Source of the DNA: an uncultured Bacteroidia bacterium
GTDB lineage: Bacteria; Bacteroidota; Bacteroidia; Bacteroidales; UBA932
Length of the DNA stretch: 64,000 nt
Reading direction: 5' to 3'
NCBI GenBank assembly: GCA_902780935.1
Contig: CACZHP010000008.1
Span: forward strand, 85,995 to 149,994
Numbering within the stretch: position 1 is the stretch's first letter; the number at the start of each line of letters is the position of its first letter. Position numbers and translations under genes: made by a program. The notes beneath the pieces are model-generated. The model was not told the origin of the DNA. It was given only the letters and a program-made list of their open reading frames with translations, and did not search any database. Shown piece after piece: positions 7,408-17,778 of the stretch.

Positions 7408-10041
7408 ATGCGAACAAGAAAAGGCTTCCTATACATCCTGCTCCCGGTCCTGCTGTTGCTTATCCCCTCCGGCCGCTCCGGGGCGGTATTCAACGAGAGG
7501 GACATAACCAGGACCATCAAAGTGCTCCGTTATGAGCTCAGCAAAGCTTACACGGACATGGAGAGAAGCCAGGCTGGCTTCGAGGCCCAGCAGGACAGGC
7601 AGCATGAGGAACTGATCAAACTCGTGAAGGACTGCGACGAGCTCTCGCTGATGCTCTATTCCCAGAAGCAGGACTTCACCTTTGACCTTACCTACGCTCT
7701 CCGCCGGGTCACTGACCAGTACCACAATTTCACCCAGAGCAAGATCCCTTTCGACAACATCGTCTCCTATTTCGATATCGAGATCGATCGCTATGACAGG
7801 CTGTTGAAGGCTCTGAAGATCATACCTCCGGAACTGATGTCCGTGCCGGACAGCCTCGGCCCCTCCCTCCTGGGGATGCTGGCCATGACCTTGCACATCG
7901 GAGCCTTGACCGATTTCCCGGTAGCCGACCTGCAGGCTGTCTCCCGTCCGGAGAGCGAGGATGAGCCCCTGTTTGATTTCCAGCTGGACAGCACTGCCCG
8001 GATCGACAGGGACAGCTGCATCTTCTACGCCACCAGGCTCCTGGACATGTTCACCGAAGCCCGTGGGATGCTGGTGAAGGACAAGGAATACTACGAGACC
8101 ACCGACAACCGCCTCAGGGAGGCGTACGACTATGCCCAGAACAGGTACAAGATAATCCAGAAAAAGATATTCGTCGAGGGGCAGAGGGACTTCTGGTACG
8201 TGCTGACCCATTTCAAGCAGTTCTCTGCCAAGGCGTTGATGGATTATAAAGACAAGTATTCCAGGGACTTCCATGGCCAGACCATCCACAGTGAGTGGAG
8301 GGGACCCATAGTGATAGGATTCTCCTTCATCATCCTTGTGTACCTTGCCCTGGCCGCCCTCGTCAGCTGGTTGGCGACCAAGGGACTCAAGCGCCGGGTC
8401 GGCCTTTTCAAGACCGAGGGCTTCGCCAGCAGGGAGCTTGTGTTCAGCCTGCTGGTCGCTATTGTTCTGTTCGTCGTTCTTCTGCTTCTGGCTGCGGCGA
8501 CTCCCAAGATCGGGACGAACTTCTTCAAGATGGCCTCATCCCTTTTGATTGAATATTGCCTCCTCCTTGTCGCCCTGTTGGGCTCAATGTTGGTGAGGAG
8601 TCTTGGATCGCGGCTCAACCGCGGCCTGTTCATCTACATCCCGGTCCTGGCCCTGGGGCTTCTGATCATCGCTTTCAGGATCATATTCATTCCCAACAGC
8701 CTGATCAACCTCGTTTTCCCTCCGATCCTGCTGCTGTTCGGCCTCTGGCAGTGGCGGATGTTCGGAAAGCATGCCGCCCACGTCGCCAAGGCTGACAGAG
8801 CGCTTGCTGCCGCGTCGTTGGTGGTCACGGCCGTGACACTTGTCCTATCCCTGGCCGGATATGCCCTCATGGGGCTTCAGGTGTACATCTGGTGGATCTT
8901 CCAACTCGCTGTCCTCCAGGTGATTCTCGCTGCCAAGCAGCTTTTGGGAGTCTATCGTTCGCAGACTATCCGCAAGCGGGTAAGGGCCTACAAGATGAAG
9001 CATCCCTCCGAGATCGGCGGCAAGGAGGCCTCCTTCCTTGTCACCTGGCTGTACGACCTTTGCGACATGGTGCTGATCCCAGTAATGATAGTATTCTCTT
9101 TCCCTGTCTGCCTGTACATGGCCTCCAGGGTGTTCGATCTCACCGAGATATGCCGGACGGCGTTCTTCTACCCCTTCCTGACGACCAACGCCATAACCCT
9201 GTCCCTTTATAAGGTCCTGCTGGCGGTCGCTCTGTTCTTCGTGTTCAGGTACATAGAGTACGCCGCCAGGTCCCTCTACAGGGTGTTCAAGTTCAGGGAC
9301 TATGTCTCCAGATCCGGCACCGGCCTGATCCGGTCCAACGAAGTCAACCTCACCATGGCGAACAATGTGATATGGCTTCTCTCTTGGGGCGCTTATGTCG
9401 TCGTCATGATCGGGGTGCTGAAGATCCCGACGAAGTCGATAAGCGTGGTCGCCGCAGGTCTTGCTGCCGGCATGGGATTCGCCATGAAGGACATCCTGAA
9501 CAACTTCTTCTATGGGGTTCAGCTCATGTCAGGCCGCCTGAGGGTGGGGGACACCATAGAGTGCGACGGCATAAGGGGTAATGTCGAGAATATCAGCTAC
9601 CAGACCACGACAATTATGGCCATAGACGGCAGCCTGATTGCGTTCCCTAACAGCACCCTATTCTCCAAGACCTTCAAGAACCTCACCAGGAGCGATGCTT
9701 ATGAATATGTCTCCCTTCCCGTCGGCGTGGCCTACGGGACCGATGTGGATAAGGCCCGGCGGGTCATCTTGCGCGCGCTCAAGCCTTTGTGCAGGCCGGA
9801 CAAGTTCGGACGCGACACGGTCAAGCCATCTTACGGGATACAGGTCACTCTCGGAAGTTTTGGGGACAGCAGCGTAGATCTCAATATCAAGCAGTTTGTC
9901 CTTGTCGACCAAAGGTACGCCTATGTGGCGAGAGCCAATGAGCTGATCTACAAGGCTCTGGCGGACAACGGGATCGTTATTCCTTTCCCCCAAAGGGACG
10001 TGCATATTGTGAAAGATTTGGAAACTCCTGATAAACAATAG
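7408..10041 (+). CDS. large MscS-family mechanosensitive channel
   Basis: An 877-residue membrane protein. After a signal-like start comes a helical periplasmic domain (about 30-285, rich in charged coiled-coil sequence), then roughly ten hydrophobic segments (about 295-680). The MscS core follows: the pore helix VVAAGLAAGMGFAMKDILNN near 685-705 and the beta domain GVQLMSGRLRVGDTIECDG with GSLIAFPNSTLFSKTFKN. This is the MscK/YbdG-like large architecture. It should release solutes under hypo-osmotic stress. It lies 4 bases after the envelope peptidase gene and 6 bases before purN, so all three are probably one transcript. Confidence 0.9.
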   Translation: MRTRKGFLYILLPVLLLLIPSGRSGAVFNERDITRTIKVLRYELSKAYTDMERSQAGFEAQQDRQHEELIKLVKDCDELSLMLYSQKQDFTFDLTYALRRVTDQYHNFTQSKIPFDNIVSYFDIEIDRYDRLLKALKIIPPELMSVPDSLGPSLLGMLAMTLHIGALTDFPVADLQAVSRPESEDEPLFDFQLDSTARIDRDSCIFYATRLLDMFTEARGMLVKDKEYYETTDNRLREAYDYAQNRYKIIQKKIFVEGQRDFWYVLTHFKQFSAKALMDYKDKYSRDFHGQTIHSEWRGPIVIGFSFIILVYLALAALVSWLATKGLKRRVGLFKTEGFASRELVFSLLVAIVLFVVLLLLAAATPKIGTNFFKMASSLLIEYCLLLVALLGSMLVRSLGSRLNRGLFIYIPVLALGLLIIAFRIIFIPNSLINLVFPPILLLFGLWQWRMFGKHAAHVAKADRALAAASLVVTAVTLVLSLAGYALMGLQVYIWWIFQLAVLQVILAAKQLLGVYRSQTIRKRVRAYKMKHPSEIGGKEASFLVTWLYDLCDMVLIPVMIVFSFPVCLYMASRVFDLTEICRTAFFYPFLTTNAITLSLYKVLLAVALFFVFRYIEYAARSLYRVFKFRDYVSRSGTGLIRSNEVNLTMANNVIWLLSWGAYVVVMIGVLKIPTKSISVVAAGLAAGMGFAMKDILNNFFYGVQLMSGRLRVGDTIECDGIRGNVENISYQTTTIMAIDGSLIAFPNSTLFSKTFKNLTRSDAYEYVSLPVGVAYGTDVDKARRVILRALKPLCRPDKFGRDTVKPSYGIQVTLGSFGDSSVDLNIKQFVLVDQRYAYVARANELIYKALADNGIVIPFPQRDVHIVKDLETPDKQ

Positions 10042-10047
10042 GTTGAT

Positions 10048-10617
10048 ATGGTGAATATGGCTATCTTCGTCTCCGGTGGAGGCACCAATTGCGAGAATAT
10101 CATTAAGTATTTCGAGGGCTCCGAGATCGCCCGGCCAGCCCTTGTCGTCAGCAACAAGGCTTCCGTCGGGGCGGTCGCGAAGGCTGAGCGCCTCGGAGTT
10201 CCTGTCGAGGTGGTTCCGAAGGCCGGACTGAACGATCCGGATGTCATTTTGCCCCTTCTGGACAGATATTCAATCGACTTTATCGTGCTGGCCGGCTTCC
10301 TGCTCGTGATCCCGGGCTTCCTTATAGACAAGTATGACCACCGGATGATCAACCTCCATCCGGCGCTCCTTCCTAAGTTCGGCGGGATCGGAATGTACGG
10401 CCACCATGTTCATGAGGCTGTCAAGGCGTCTGGGGAGACTGAGACCGGAATGACGGTCCACTGGGTCACCAGGGAGGTTGACGGGGGAAGCATAATAGCC
10501 CAGTTCAGCACACCTATTTCTCCTGAGGACACTCCCGACGACATCGCCGCCAAGGAGCATGTCCTGGAGATGGAGCATTTTCCGGCAGTTATTGAGAACC
10601 TGCTTGCGGATCTGTGA
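10048..10617 (+). CDS. purN: phosphoribosylglycinamide formyltransferase
   Basis: A 189-residue GAR transformylase (purine synthesis, 10-formyl-THF dependent). MAIFVSGGGTNCENI binds the phosphate of GAR. LAGFLLVIPGFLI, then NLHPALLPKFGGIG with the catalytic Asn and His, and HWVTREVDGGSIIAQ with the catalytic Asp are all present. The length is typical. ATG 10048 was used; ATG 10057 would remove three residues and is equally close to the conserved start. Confidence 0.94.
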   Translation: MVNMAIFVSGGGTNCENIIKYFEGSEIARPALVVSNKASVGAVAKAERLGVPVEVVPKAGLNDPDVILPLLDRYSIDFIVLAGFLLVIPGFLIDKYDHRMINLHPALLPKFGGIGMYGHHVHEAVKASGETETGMTVHWVTREVDGGSIIAQFSTPISPEDTPDDIAAKEHVLEMEHFPAVIENLLADL

Positions 10618-10638
10618 GTGATATTGGAAAGAATTCAC

Positions 10639-10646
10639 TAAATTCG
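10639..10646 (+). promoter_or_regulatory. -7 box TAAATTCG before the Stealth-type gene
   Basis: TAAATTCG ends 8 bases before ATG 10655, with no clear -33 TTTG at 19-20 bases. The same octamer, with TTCG replacing TTTG, is the -7 box of pckA, where the -33 box is convincing. It would give the surface-sugar pair its own promoter with a very short leader. Confidence 0.4.
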
Positions 10647-10654
10647 CGTCAGGT

Positions 10655-11533
10655 ATGGATGTGGTGATCACATATGTGGATGGGAACGATCCTTTTTGGA
10701 AGGAGGATTACATGAATGCTGTCGGAGGAGACGTCCTTTCCAAAAGATTCCGCGACTGGGGCACCTTGAAGTACCTTTTGAGGGGGATAGGAAAGTTCCT
10801 CCCATACGTCCGGAAAGTGCATCTGGTAGTCTCCAGGGACAGCCAGGTCCCGTCTTGGGTCAACCGTTCGGAGGTCAATGTGGTTCTCCACCGTGACATA
10901 ATCCCCGAGGCTTATCTCCCCACGTTCAACTCGAGCATGATCGAGATGTTCCTTCACAGGATCGAAGGCCTTGATGAGAAGTTCCTCTATTTCAATGACG
11001 ACATGTTCCCGATGCGTCCTCTTCCTGAAGACGCTTTCTTCAAGGGCGGCAAGCCGTCCATAGGGTTCCATAAGGTTTTTTTCGGAGGGAGCGCCTACAA
11101 GAAGCTTGTATTCATGTCTGACGCTCTCGCCAGGGAGGCTCTCGGGATGCGTCCTGGCCTTTATGCGGTCAGGCCTCAGCATGTCTGTTCCCCTATGCTC
11201 AAGAGCCTCTGCGAGGAACTTTTCAGGAAGGTTGAGGATCAGATAATGGCCTCCCTTTCACCCTTGCGGGACAAGCGGAACTACAACCAGTATCTGTTCA
11301 TGGATTATATGTATTACGGCGGGAATGTCGTGGCTGAGCCGCTGTCCAACAAGCATTTCTCGCTTGCCGCCTCATCCGTGGACAGGATCGCCCGGTTCAT
11401 CGCCAATCCTACCGCCAGCCTGGTCTGTATCAATGATGTCAGCATGAGCGAGGGTCGTTTCAATGCCATCAAACCTAAAATGCTCGGCGCTTTTGAGTCA
11501 GCGCTGCCGGAAGTGTCTGAATATGAATCCTAA
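10655..11533 (+). CDS. Stealth-family hexose-1-phosphate transferase
   Basis: A 292-residue protein that starts with DVVITYVDGNDPFW (Stealth conserved region 1) and continues with FRDWGTLKYLLRGIGKFLPY and FLYFNDDMFPM (region 2, with the acidic catalytic cluster). These proteins, related to GlcNAc-1-phosphotransferases, build phosphodiester-linked capsule or surface polysaccharides from UDP-sugars. No signal peptide or membrane helix is seen, as expected for a cytosolic transferase. The GT2 gene downstream overlaps its end by 11 bases, so the two are translationally coupled. No complete capsule locus surrounds them. Confidence 0.87.
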   Translation: MDVVITYVDGNDPFWKEDYMNAVGGDVLSKRFRDWGTLKYLLRGIGKFLPYVRKVHLVVSRDSQVPSWVNRSEVNVVLHRDIIPEAYLPTFNSSMIEMFLHRIEGLDEKFLYFNDDMFPMRPLPEDAFFKGGKPSIGFHKVFFGGSAYKKLVFMSDALAREALGMRPGLYAVRPQHVCSPMLKSLCEELFRKVEDQIMASLSPLRDKRNYNQYLFMDYMYYGGNVVAEPLSNKHFSLAASSVDRIARFIANPTASLVCINDVSMSEGRFNAIKPKMLGAFESALPEVSEYES

Positions 11534-12467
11534 GGTGTCAGTGATAGTCCCCATCTATGGGGTTGAGGTTTTCATCCGGAGGTGCGTCGAGTCTCTTTGC
11601 TCGCAGGACTATGATAATTACGAGCTGGTCTTCGTGGATGACGGCTCGCCGGACAGTTCGGTGGACATCCTTGCGGAAGTCCTTGATGCTCATCCTGAAG
11701 TAAGGGCTAAGTCGCTGATAATAAGACAGAAGAATGCAGGCCTACCCAAGGCCAGGATGGCCGGTCTGGGCGTCGCTACAGGCGACTATGTGATTCATGT
11801 GGATTCTGACGACTGGGTGGAACCGGATTACCTTAGCCAGCTGGTCGGGAAGGCTGTCGAAGAGGGTGCGGATGTGGTCTATTGCGATTATTTCAAGGAA
11901 TATGATTGCAAGCCCGCCAAGATCGAGGTGGAGAATGATTTCACTCCTGCCGACGGCCCTTCCGCGGTCAAGGCCGTGAATAACGGGGTCATCCGGGCGT
12001 ATATGTGGAACAAGCTGGTCCGAAGAGAGTTATATGACCTTGATAATATGATCGTCCCAATCAGGGGGTATCATGAGGATATAGTTTTCCAGACCCAGAT
12101 ATTGTGTCACGCGGCCAAATGTGTCCATCTGAGAAAGCCCCTTTACCATTACCGTAGGAGGAGGTCAGGCTCTCTGACAAGGGCGTCACTGGTCAATTCA
12201 AGGCATTATTCGGCTGAGAACATGCTCTATCTTTACGAGCGCCTTCCCAAAGACAGGGAACCGGTCACGTCGAGCGGCATCTACATCCTTCTCCGCGCCG
12301 GGTGGTATTGCTGCGTCACCCTATGGCTCAAGAAACTCGCCGAACACCCGGATGTGGTTGACATCCTCGCCGGGATGGACTATGTCCACGGTTGCAGGGT
12401 ACCGATCGCCAAACAGGCCTACACGAAACTCTGCTGCAAACTGATAAAACTCTTTTCGAAGCGCTGA
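11523..12467 (+). CDS. family 2 glycosyltransferase
   Basis: A 314-residue GT-A glycosyltransferase. The start KVSVIVPIYGVEVFIRRCVE, the nucleotide-sugar motif FVDDGSPDSS and the metal-binding VDSDDW near residue 97 are classic GT2. ATG 11523 is chosen because the conserved fold begins right there; an upstream in-frame ATG at 11463 would add 20 residues translated from inside the Stealth gene. The C-terminal third is basic with no membrane segment. It probably adds a sugar to the same surface glycan as the Stealth protein. Confidence 0.9.
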   Translation: MNPKVSVIVPIYGVEVFIRRCVESLCSQDYDNYELVFVDDGSPDSSVDILAEVLDAHPEVRAKSLIIRQKNAGLPKARMAGLGVATGDYVIHVDSDDWVEPDYLSQLVGKAVEEGADVVYCDYFKEYDCKPAKIEVENDFTPADGPSAVKAVNNGVIRAYMWNKLVRRELYDLDNMIVPIRGYHEDIVFQTQILCHAAKCVHLRKPLYHYRRRRSGSLTRASLVNSRHYSAENMLYLYERLPKDREPVTSSGIYILLRAGWYCCVTLWLKKLAEHPDVVDILAGMDYVHGCRVPIAKQAYTKLCCKLIKLFSKR

Positions 12468-12469
12468 AG

Positions 12470-12919
12470 CTAGCTTAGAAGCCGCTTGACGACTGTGGAG
12501 ATGGTACGTCCGTCGGACTGGCCGGCGAGGGCCTTGTTGGCCGCTCCCATGACCTTGCCCATGTCCTTGATCGAGGTCGCCCCGACCTCGGCGATGATCG
12601 CCTTCACCTTCTCCTCGACCTCTGCCTCTGAAAGCTGTTTGGGAAGATACTTTTCCATTACGGCCGCCTCAGCAAGCTCATTGTCAGCGAGTTCCTGACG
12701 GCCGGCGGCGGTGAACTGCTCGGCGGACTCCTTGCGCTGCTTGATAAGCTTCTGGATCATCTTCAGGATGTCGGCGTCGGTGACCTCCTTGCTTCCGCAT
12801 TCGGATGTCTTGTAAATCAGGATCTCTCCTTTTATCGCTCTTGTGGCTGCGGTCGCCACGGCATCATGGGCCTTCATAGCGGTCTTGATGTCTTCTTGGA
12901 TCTGTTGTTCCAGTGCCAT
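12470..12919 (-). CDS. GatB/YqeY domain protein
   Basis: A 149-residue helical YqeY-family protein (tail domain of GatB; function possibly linked to tRNA amidation or quality control). Segments MALEQQIQEDIKTAMKAHD, EQFTAAGRQELADNELAE and AAVMEKYLPKQLSE are typical. A frame extension to 12958 exists, but a minus-strand -7 box at 12946-12953 places the mRNA start inside it, so ATG 12919 is the start. It converges on the GT2 gene with a 2-base gap and is divergent from the glycosidase gene. Confidence 0.92.
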   Translation of the reverse strand: MALEQQIQEDIKTAMKAHDAVATAATRAIKGEILIYKTSECGSKEVTDADILKMIQKLIKQRKESAEQFTAAGRQELADNELAEAAVMEKYLPKQLSEAEVEEKVKAIIAEVGATSIKDMGKVMGAANKALAGQSDGRTISTVVKRLLS

Positions 12920-12935
12920 GATTTTTCTATATTTG
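12905..12935 (+). promoter_or_regulatory. promoter of the 1000-residue glycosidase
   Basis: TTG at 12905-12907, a 20-base spacer and TATATTTG at 12928-12935 match the Bacteroidota promoter. The predicted start is about 35 bases before ATG 12977. It overlaps the 5' end of yqeY on the other strand, so the two divergent promoters interleave. Confidence 0.65.
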
Positions 12936-12945
12936 TCGTATACCA

Positions 12946-12953
12946 CAAAGTTA
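12946..12953 (-). promoter_or_regulatory. -7 box TAACTTTG for yqeY
   Basis: Read on the minus strand this is TAACTTTG, a perfect TAnnTTTG, 26 bases upstream of ATG 12919. No clear -33 TTTG was seen. Its position decides the yqeY start. Confidence 0.55.
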
Positions 12954-12976
12954 AACACTTTCTCTTAATATTTCTT

Positions 12977-15900
12977 ATGAAAACGTCGCATATTCTTCTG
13001 GCAGGAGCCGTAGCGGCGGCCATGTCCATCCTTCCCCTAACGGCGGGTGCCCAAGCGGTTCCTTCAGCCGAACTATACGGCACAGGCGCCTGGAATGCCG
13101 ATTCCTTGGGCAACCACAGGGTTGTGCTGAGTGTTGACAAACCTTCGGACGCTGTCCTGGCTGACATCCAGTGGCGCAGGCGTGACCTTGATCCTCAGGA
13201 CAAGGATATCATCGTGATCGACGCTGCCACTGGGGAGAGGATAAGCAATGTCTTCCGCCTGGAGACGAACCGGGAGAGGGGGAGGATTGTTTTCCAGCCC
13301 AAGACTGTTCCGGGCCGGTACTATGTGTATTACCTGAGGAACGTGATGAGCGGCAGCCGGGCTTACCCGACGGTCAAGTATCCTCCTTTCAAGGAGACGG
13401 CTTCTGAGGAGTGGGTCAGGAAAAACAAGCTGTCAGCTCGGAAACTTCCTCGCCTCCCGCAAGCGGAAGTAGTTCAATTTCAGGCTATAGGCCAGATGCA
13501 CAGCTTTTATCCGATGGAGGTGATAGCGACTTCCGCCGAGAAAGCGAGGCTGCTCGGAAGCCATCCGGGGGAGAGCTATGTGATATTCACGGAAGATAGG
13601 AAGTTCCCCATCAGGATGACCACGGATATTCCTTACAAATGGATAGCTGACGACCGCCACGACACTTTCACCGGCCAGGCCGACAAGGGAGAGTATTACG
13701 TCTTCCAGATCGGCCTCTGGGCAGCCAGGTCTGAGATCAATGGTGTGAAAGTCAGCTATTCGGACCTTATCAATCCATCGACCGGGGAGAGGATTCCCTC
13801 ATCTGCTTTCACATGTTTCAATACGGAAGGCACGAATGTGAAAGGAGAGGCTTTCGAGAAGAACCTGTGTGTCGCCAAGGATAAGGTCCAGGCCCTTTGG
13901 ATCGGGGCCCAGCTGCCGGAGAAGATGTCTGCTGGGACTTACCGTGGGACTGTCACGGTGTCCGCCGCCAACGCTGAGTCCAAGAAGGTTGATGTGGCTC
14001 TGGAAGTGTCTGACAATGTGATAGAAAACCACGGCGACAACGAGCCCTGGAGACACTCCCGTCTTCGCTGGCTCAACTCCAGGATCGGCTTCGACGACGA
14101 GGTTGTAGCCCCGTACCTGCCCCTTGAGATGAAGGACCGGACAATCTCATGCCTCGGCCGGAAGGTCAGTCTTTCTCCCCTCGGGCTGCCGGAGGAGATC
14201 ACCAGCTATTTCAAGGAGACCATGACGGGGATAGGGACTGAAGGCCGCCCTGTGCTTGCCGCGCCGATGGAACTGGCGGCGGATGGCGGGGAATGGGAGA
14301 ACCTGAGCTTCGAGATCACAAAGCGTCACCGTGGTGCGATCGGGTGGAAGGCTCTCAACCAGAATGACTTGTTCCTTATGGAACTGGAAGGGGAGATGGA
14401 AGCTGACGGGAATATCGAGTATAAGGCCATCCTTGTCGCGAGGAAGGATGCCACGGTGCGGGATATAGCTTTGAAAACCAACCTCGCTCCCGGAATAGGG
14501 AAGTACATGATGGGTCTTGGCGAAAAGGGCGGTTTCTGCCCCGGGAATCTCCACTGGAAATGGGATGTCCAGAAGAACCAGGACGGCCCCTGGATCGGCG
14601 ATGTCAACGCCGGACTGCAGATCCGCTTCTATGACAACAAATATGACCGCCCGCTGAACACGAATTTCTATCAGCAGAAGCCTCTCGTAATGCCAGCGTC
14701 ATGGTGCAACGACGGGAAGGGAGGGATCGACATCTCATCCTCGGCCGATGGGACTTTTATTAATTCATATTCAGGTGAAAGACAGGTGAGTAAGGGGGAT
14801 AACCTCTACTACTATTTTAAGGTTGCGATCACTCCTTTCCGCCCCATCGACACCGATCGGCAGTGGAGGGAGAGGTACCACCACAGCTATGACTTCATCG
14901 AGAATGTCTCGAAGGCCGGGGCGACGGTGGTTAATATCCATCACGCTACGGGGATCAATCCCTTCATCAACTATCCTTTCCTCCGTCCCGCCGAGATGAA
15001 AGCATATATAGACGGGGCCCACGCCAAGGGGATGAAGGTCAAGATCTACGACACAGTCCGCGAGCTGACGAACAGCTGTGTGGAGATATTCGCCCTCCGG
15101 AGCCTCGGGGACGAGATATTCTCGAAAGGGCCCGGTGGGGGATATTCTTGGCTCCAGGAGCATTACGACCAAGATTATATCGGCGCTTGGTTCGTAGATT
15201 TCCTCAAGGATGCGGCGATTGTCAACACGGGGGTTTCCAGATGGCATAATTACTATCTGGAAGGTCTTGACTGGCTTGTGCGGAACGTTGGGATTGACGG
15301 GGTTTATATCGATGACCTGGCCTTTGACCGCATGACTATGAAGCGTATAAGGAAGATCCTGGACAGGGCTAATCCCGGGGCGCTCATCGACCTCCATTCC
15401 GCCAACCAGTACAACCCCAGGGACGGGTTCGCGAACAGCGCCAACCTCTATCTGGAGCATTTCCCTTATCTGGACAGGCTCTGGTTCGGGGAATATTTCA
15501 ACTATGATTTCCCTCCGGAGTTCTGGCTCATTGAGGTCTCCGGGATTCCTTACGGCCTTATGGGCGAGATGCTTGAGGGCGGCGGAAATCCTTGGAGAGG
15601 AATGCTTTACGGGATGACGGGCAGAAGTCCTCGAGTCAATAATACTCCTATGTGGAAGTTCTGGGACTCATTCGGGATGGCGGGTTCGGAGATGATCGGT
15701 TACTGGGTGAAGGACAATCCTGTAAAGACAGGTTCCGACAAGACCCTGGCCACTATCTACCGCCGCTTCGGTGAGAGGACGCTTATCTCGCTGGCCACCT
15801 GGGAAGACGCTGACGCTCAAGTGGTTCTGTCAGTTGACTGGCAAGCCCTCGGCCTCGACCCCTCGAAAGTCACCCTTCATGCCCCGGAAATTAAAGACTT

Positions 15901-15979
15901 CCAGGAGGAAACCTCCTGGAAGCCCGGTGATATAATCACAGTCCCTAAAGGAAAGGGCCTGCTGATTGTCGTGGAATAA
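12977..15979 (+). CDS. secreted glycoside hydrolase-like protein (DUF6067-type)
   Basis: A 1000-residue exported protein; the signal peptide MKTSHILLAGAVAAAMSI... ends near AGAQA. Residues about 30-400 look like beta-sandwich material. About 600-900 form a TIM-barrel region with AHAKGMKVKIYDTVREL, GIDGVYIDDLAFDRMTM, GALIDLHSANQYNPRDG and YLEHFPYLDRLWFGEYFNYD, the hallmarks of the DUF6067 'glycoside hydrolase domain' proteins of Bacteroidota gut strains. The paired acids in YIDDLAFDR are candidate catalytic residues. A beta domain closes the chain (YRRFGERTLISLATWEDAD). The substrate is unknown. It is transcribed alone and abuts pckA, which runs the opposite way, with no gap. Confidence 0.8.
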   Translation: MKTSHILLAGAVAAAMSILPLTAGAQAVPSAELYGTGAWNADSLGNHRVVLSVDKPSDAVLADIQWRRRDLDPQDKDIIVIDAATGERISNVFRLETNRERGRIVFQPKTVPGRYYVYYLRNVMSGSRAYPTVKYPPFKETASEEWVRKNKLSARKLPRLPQAEVVQFQAIGQMHSFYPMEVIATSAEKARLLGSHPGESYVIFTEDRKFPIRMTTDIPYKWIADDRHDTFTGQADKGEYYVFQIGLWAARSEINGVKVSYSDLINPSTGERIPSSAFTCFNTEGTNVKGEAFEKNLCVAKDKVQALWIGAQLPEKMSAGTYRGTVTVSAANAESKKVDVALEVSDNVIENHGDNEPWRHSRLRWLNSRIGFDDEVVAPYLPLEMKDRTISCLGRKVSLSPLGLPEEITSYFKETMTGIGTEGRPVLAAPMELAADGGEWENLSFEITKRHRGAIGWKALNQNDLFLMELEGEMEADGNIEYKAILVARKDATVRDIALKTNLAPGIGKYMMGLGEKGGFCPGNLHWKWDVQKNQDGPWIGDVNAGLQIRFYDNKYDRPLNTNFYQQKPLVMPASWCNDGKGGIDISSSADGTFINSYSGERQVSKGDNLYYYFKVAITPFRPIDTDRQWRERYHHSYDFIENVSKAGATVVNIHHATGINPFINYPFLRPAEMKAYIDGAHAKGMKVKIYDTVRELTNSCVEIFALRSLGDEIFSKGPGGGYSWLQEHYDQDYIGAWFVDFLKDAAIVNTGVSRWHNYYLEGLDWLVRNVGIDGVYIDDLAFDRMTMKRIRKILDRANPGALIDLHSANQYNPRDGFANSANLYLEHFPYLDRLWFGEYFNYDFPPEFWLIEVSGIPYGLMGEMLEGGGNPWRGMLYGMTGRSPRVNNTPMWKFWDSFGMAGSEMIGYWVKDNPVKTGSDKTLATIYRRFGERTLISLATWEDADAQVVLSVDWQALGLDPSKVTLHAPEIKDFQEETSWKPGDIITVPKGKGLLIVVE

Positions 15980-17584
<1,605 letters not shown>

Positions 17585-17632
17585 AATAAAAAACGAATTT
17601 ATTTAGTTGAACTTATTCCTTTAAAACGCCCG

Positions 17633-17664
17633 CGAATTTACTGAAAAAAAGCGCATACTTCAAA
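17633..17664 (-). promoter_or_regulatory. pckA promoter
   Basis: On the minus strand, TTTG (17661-17664), a 20-base spacer and TAAATTCG (17633-17640) give a near-ideal Bacteroidota promoter whose -7 box has C in place of the third T. A second TAAATTCG lies at 17594-17601, 9 bases before the start codon, and might be a secondary start site. The leader from the main promoter would be about 43 bases. Confidence 0.75.
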
Positions 17665-17684
17665 CCTGATGGCGATTAATTTCG

Positions 17685-17692
17685 TACATTTG
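17685..17692 (+). promoter_or_regulatory. -7 box TACATTTG before recQ
   Basis: A perfect TAnnTTTG in the pckA-recQ divergent gap, giving a leader of about 80 bases to ATG 17779. The position where its -33 box should lie is the complement of pckA's TTTG (CAAA), so the two promoters may compete; no good -33 is seen for recQ. Confidence 0.45.
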
Positions 17693-17778
17693 TGAACGCG
17701 GAATTATTTCCTGCAAATTATTTGCCATGGATGTTCGCAAGTTGTTGTTATAAAACGATTTAAAATTTTTAATTAATA

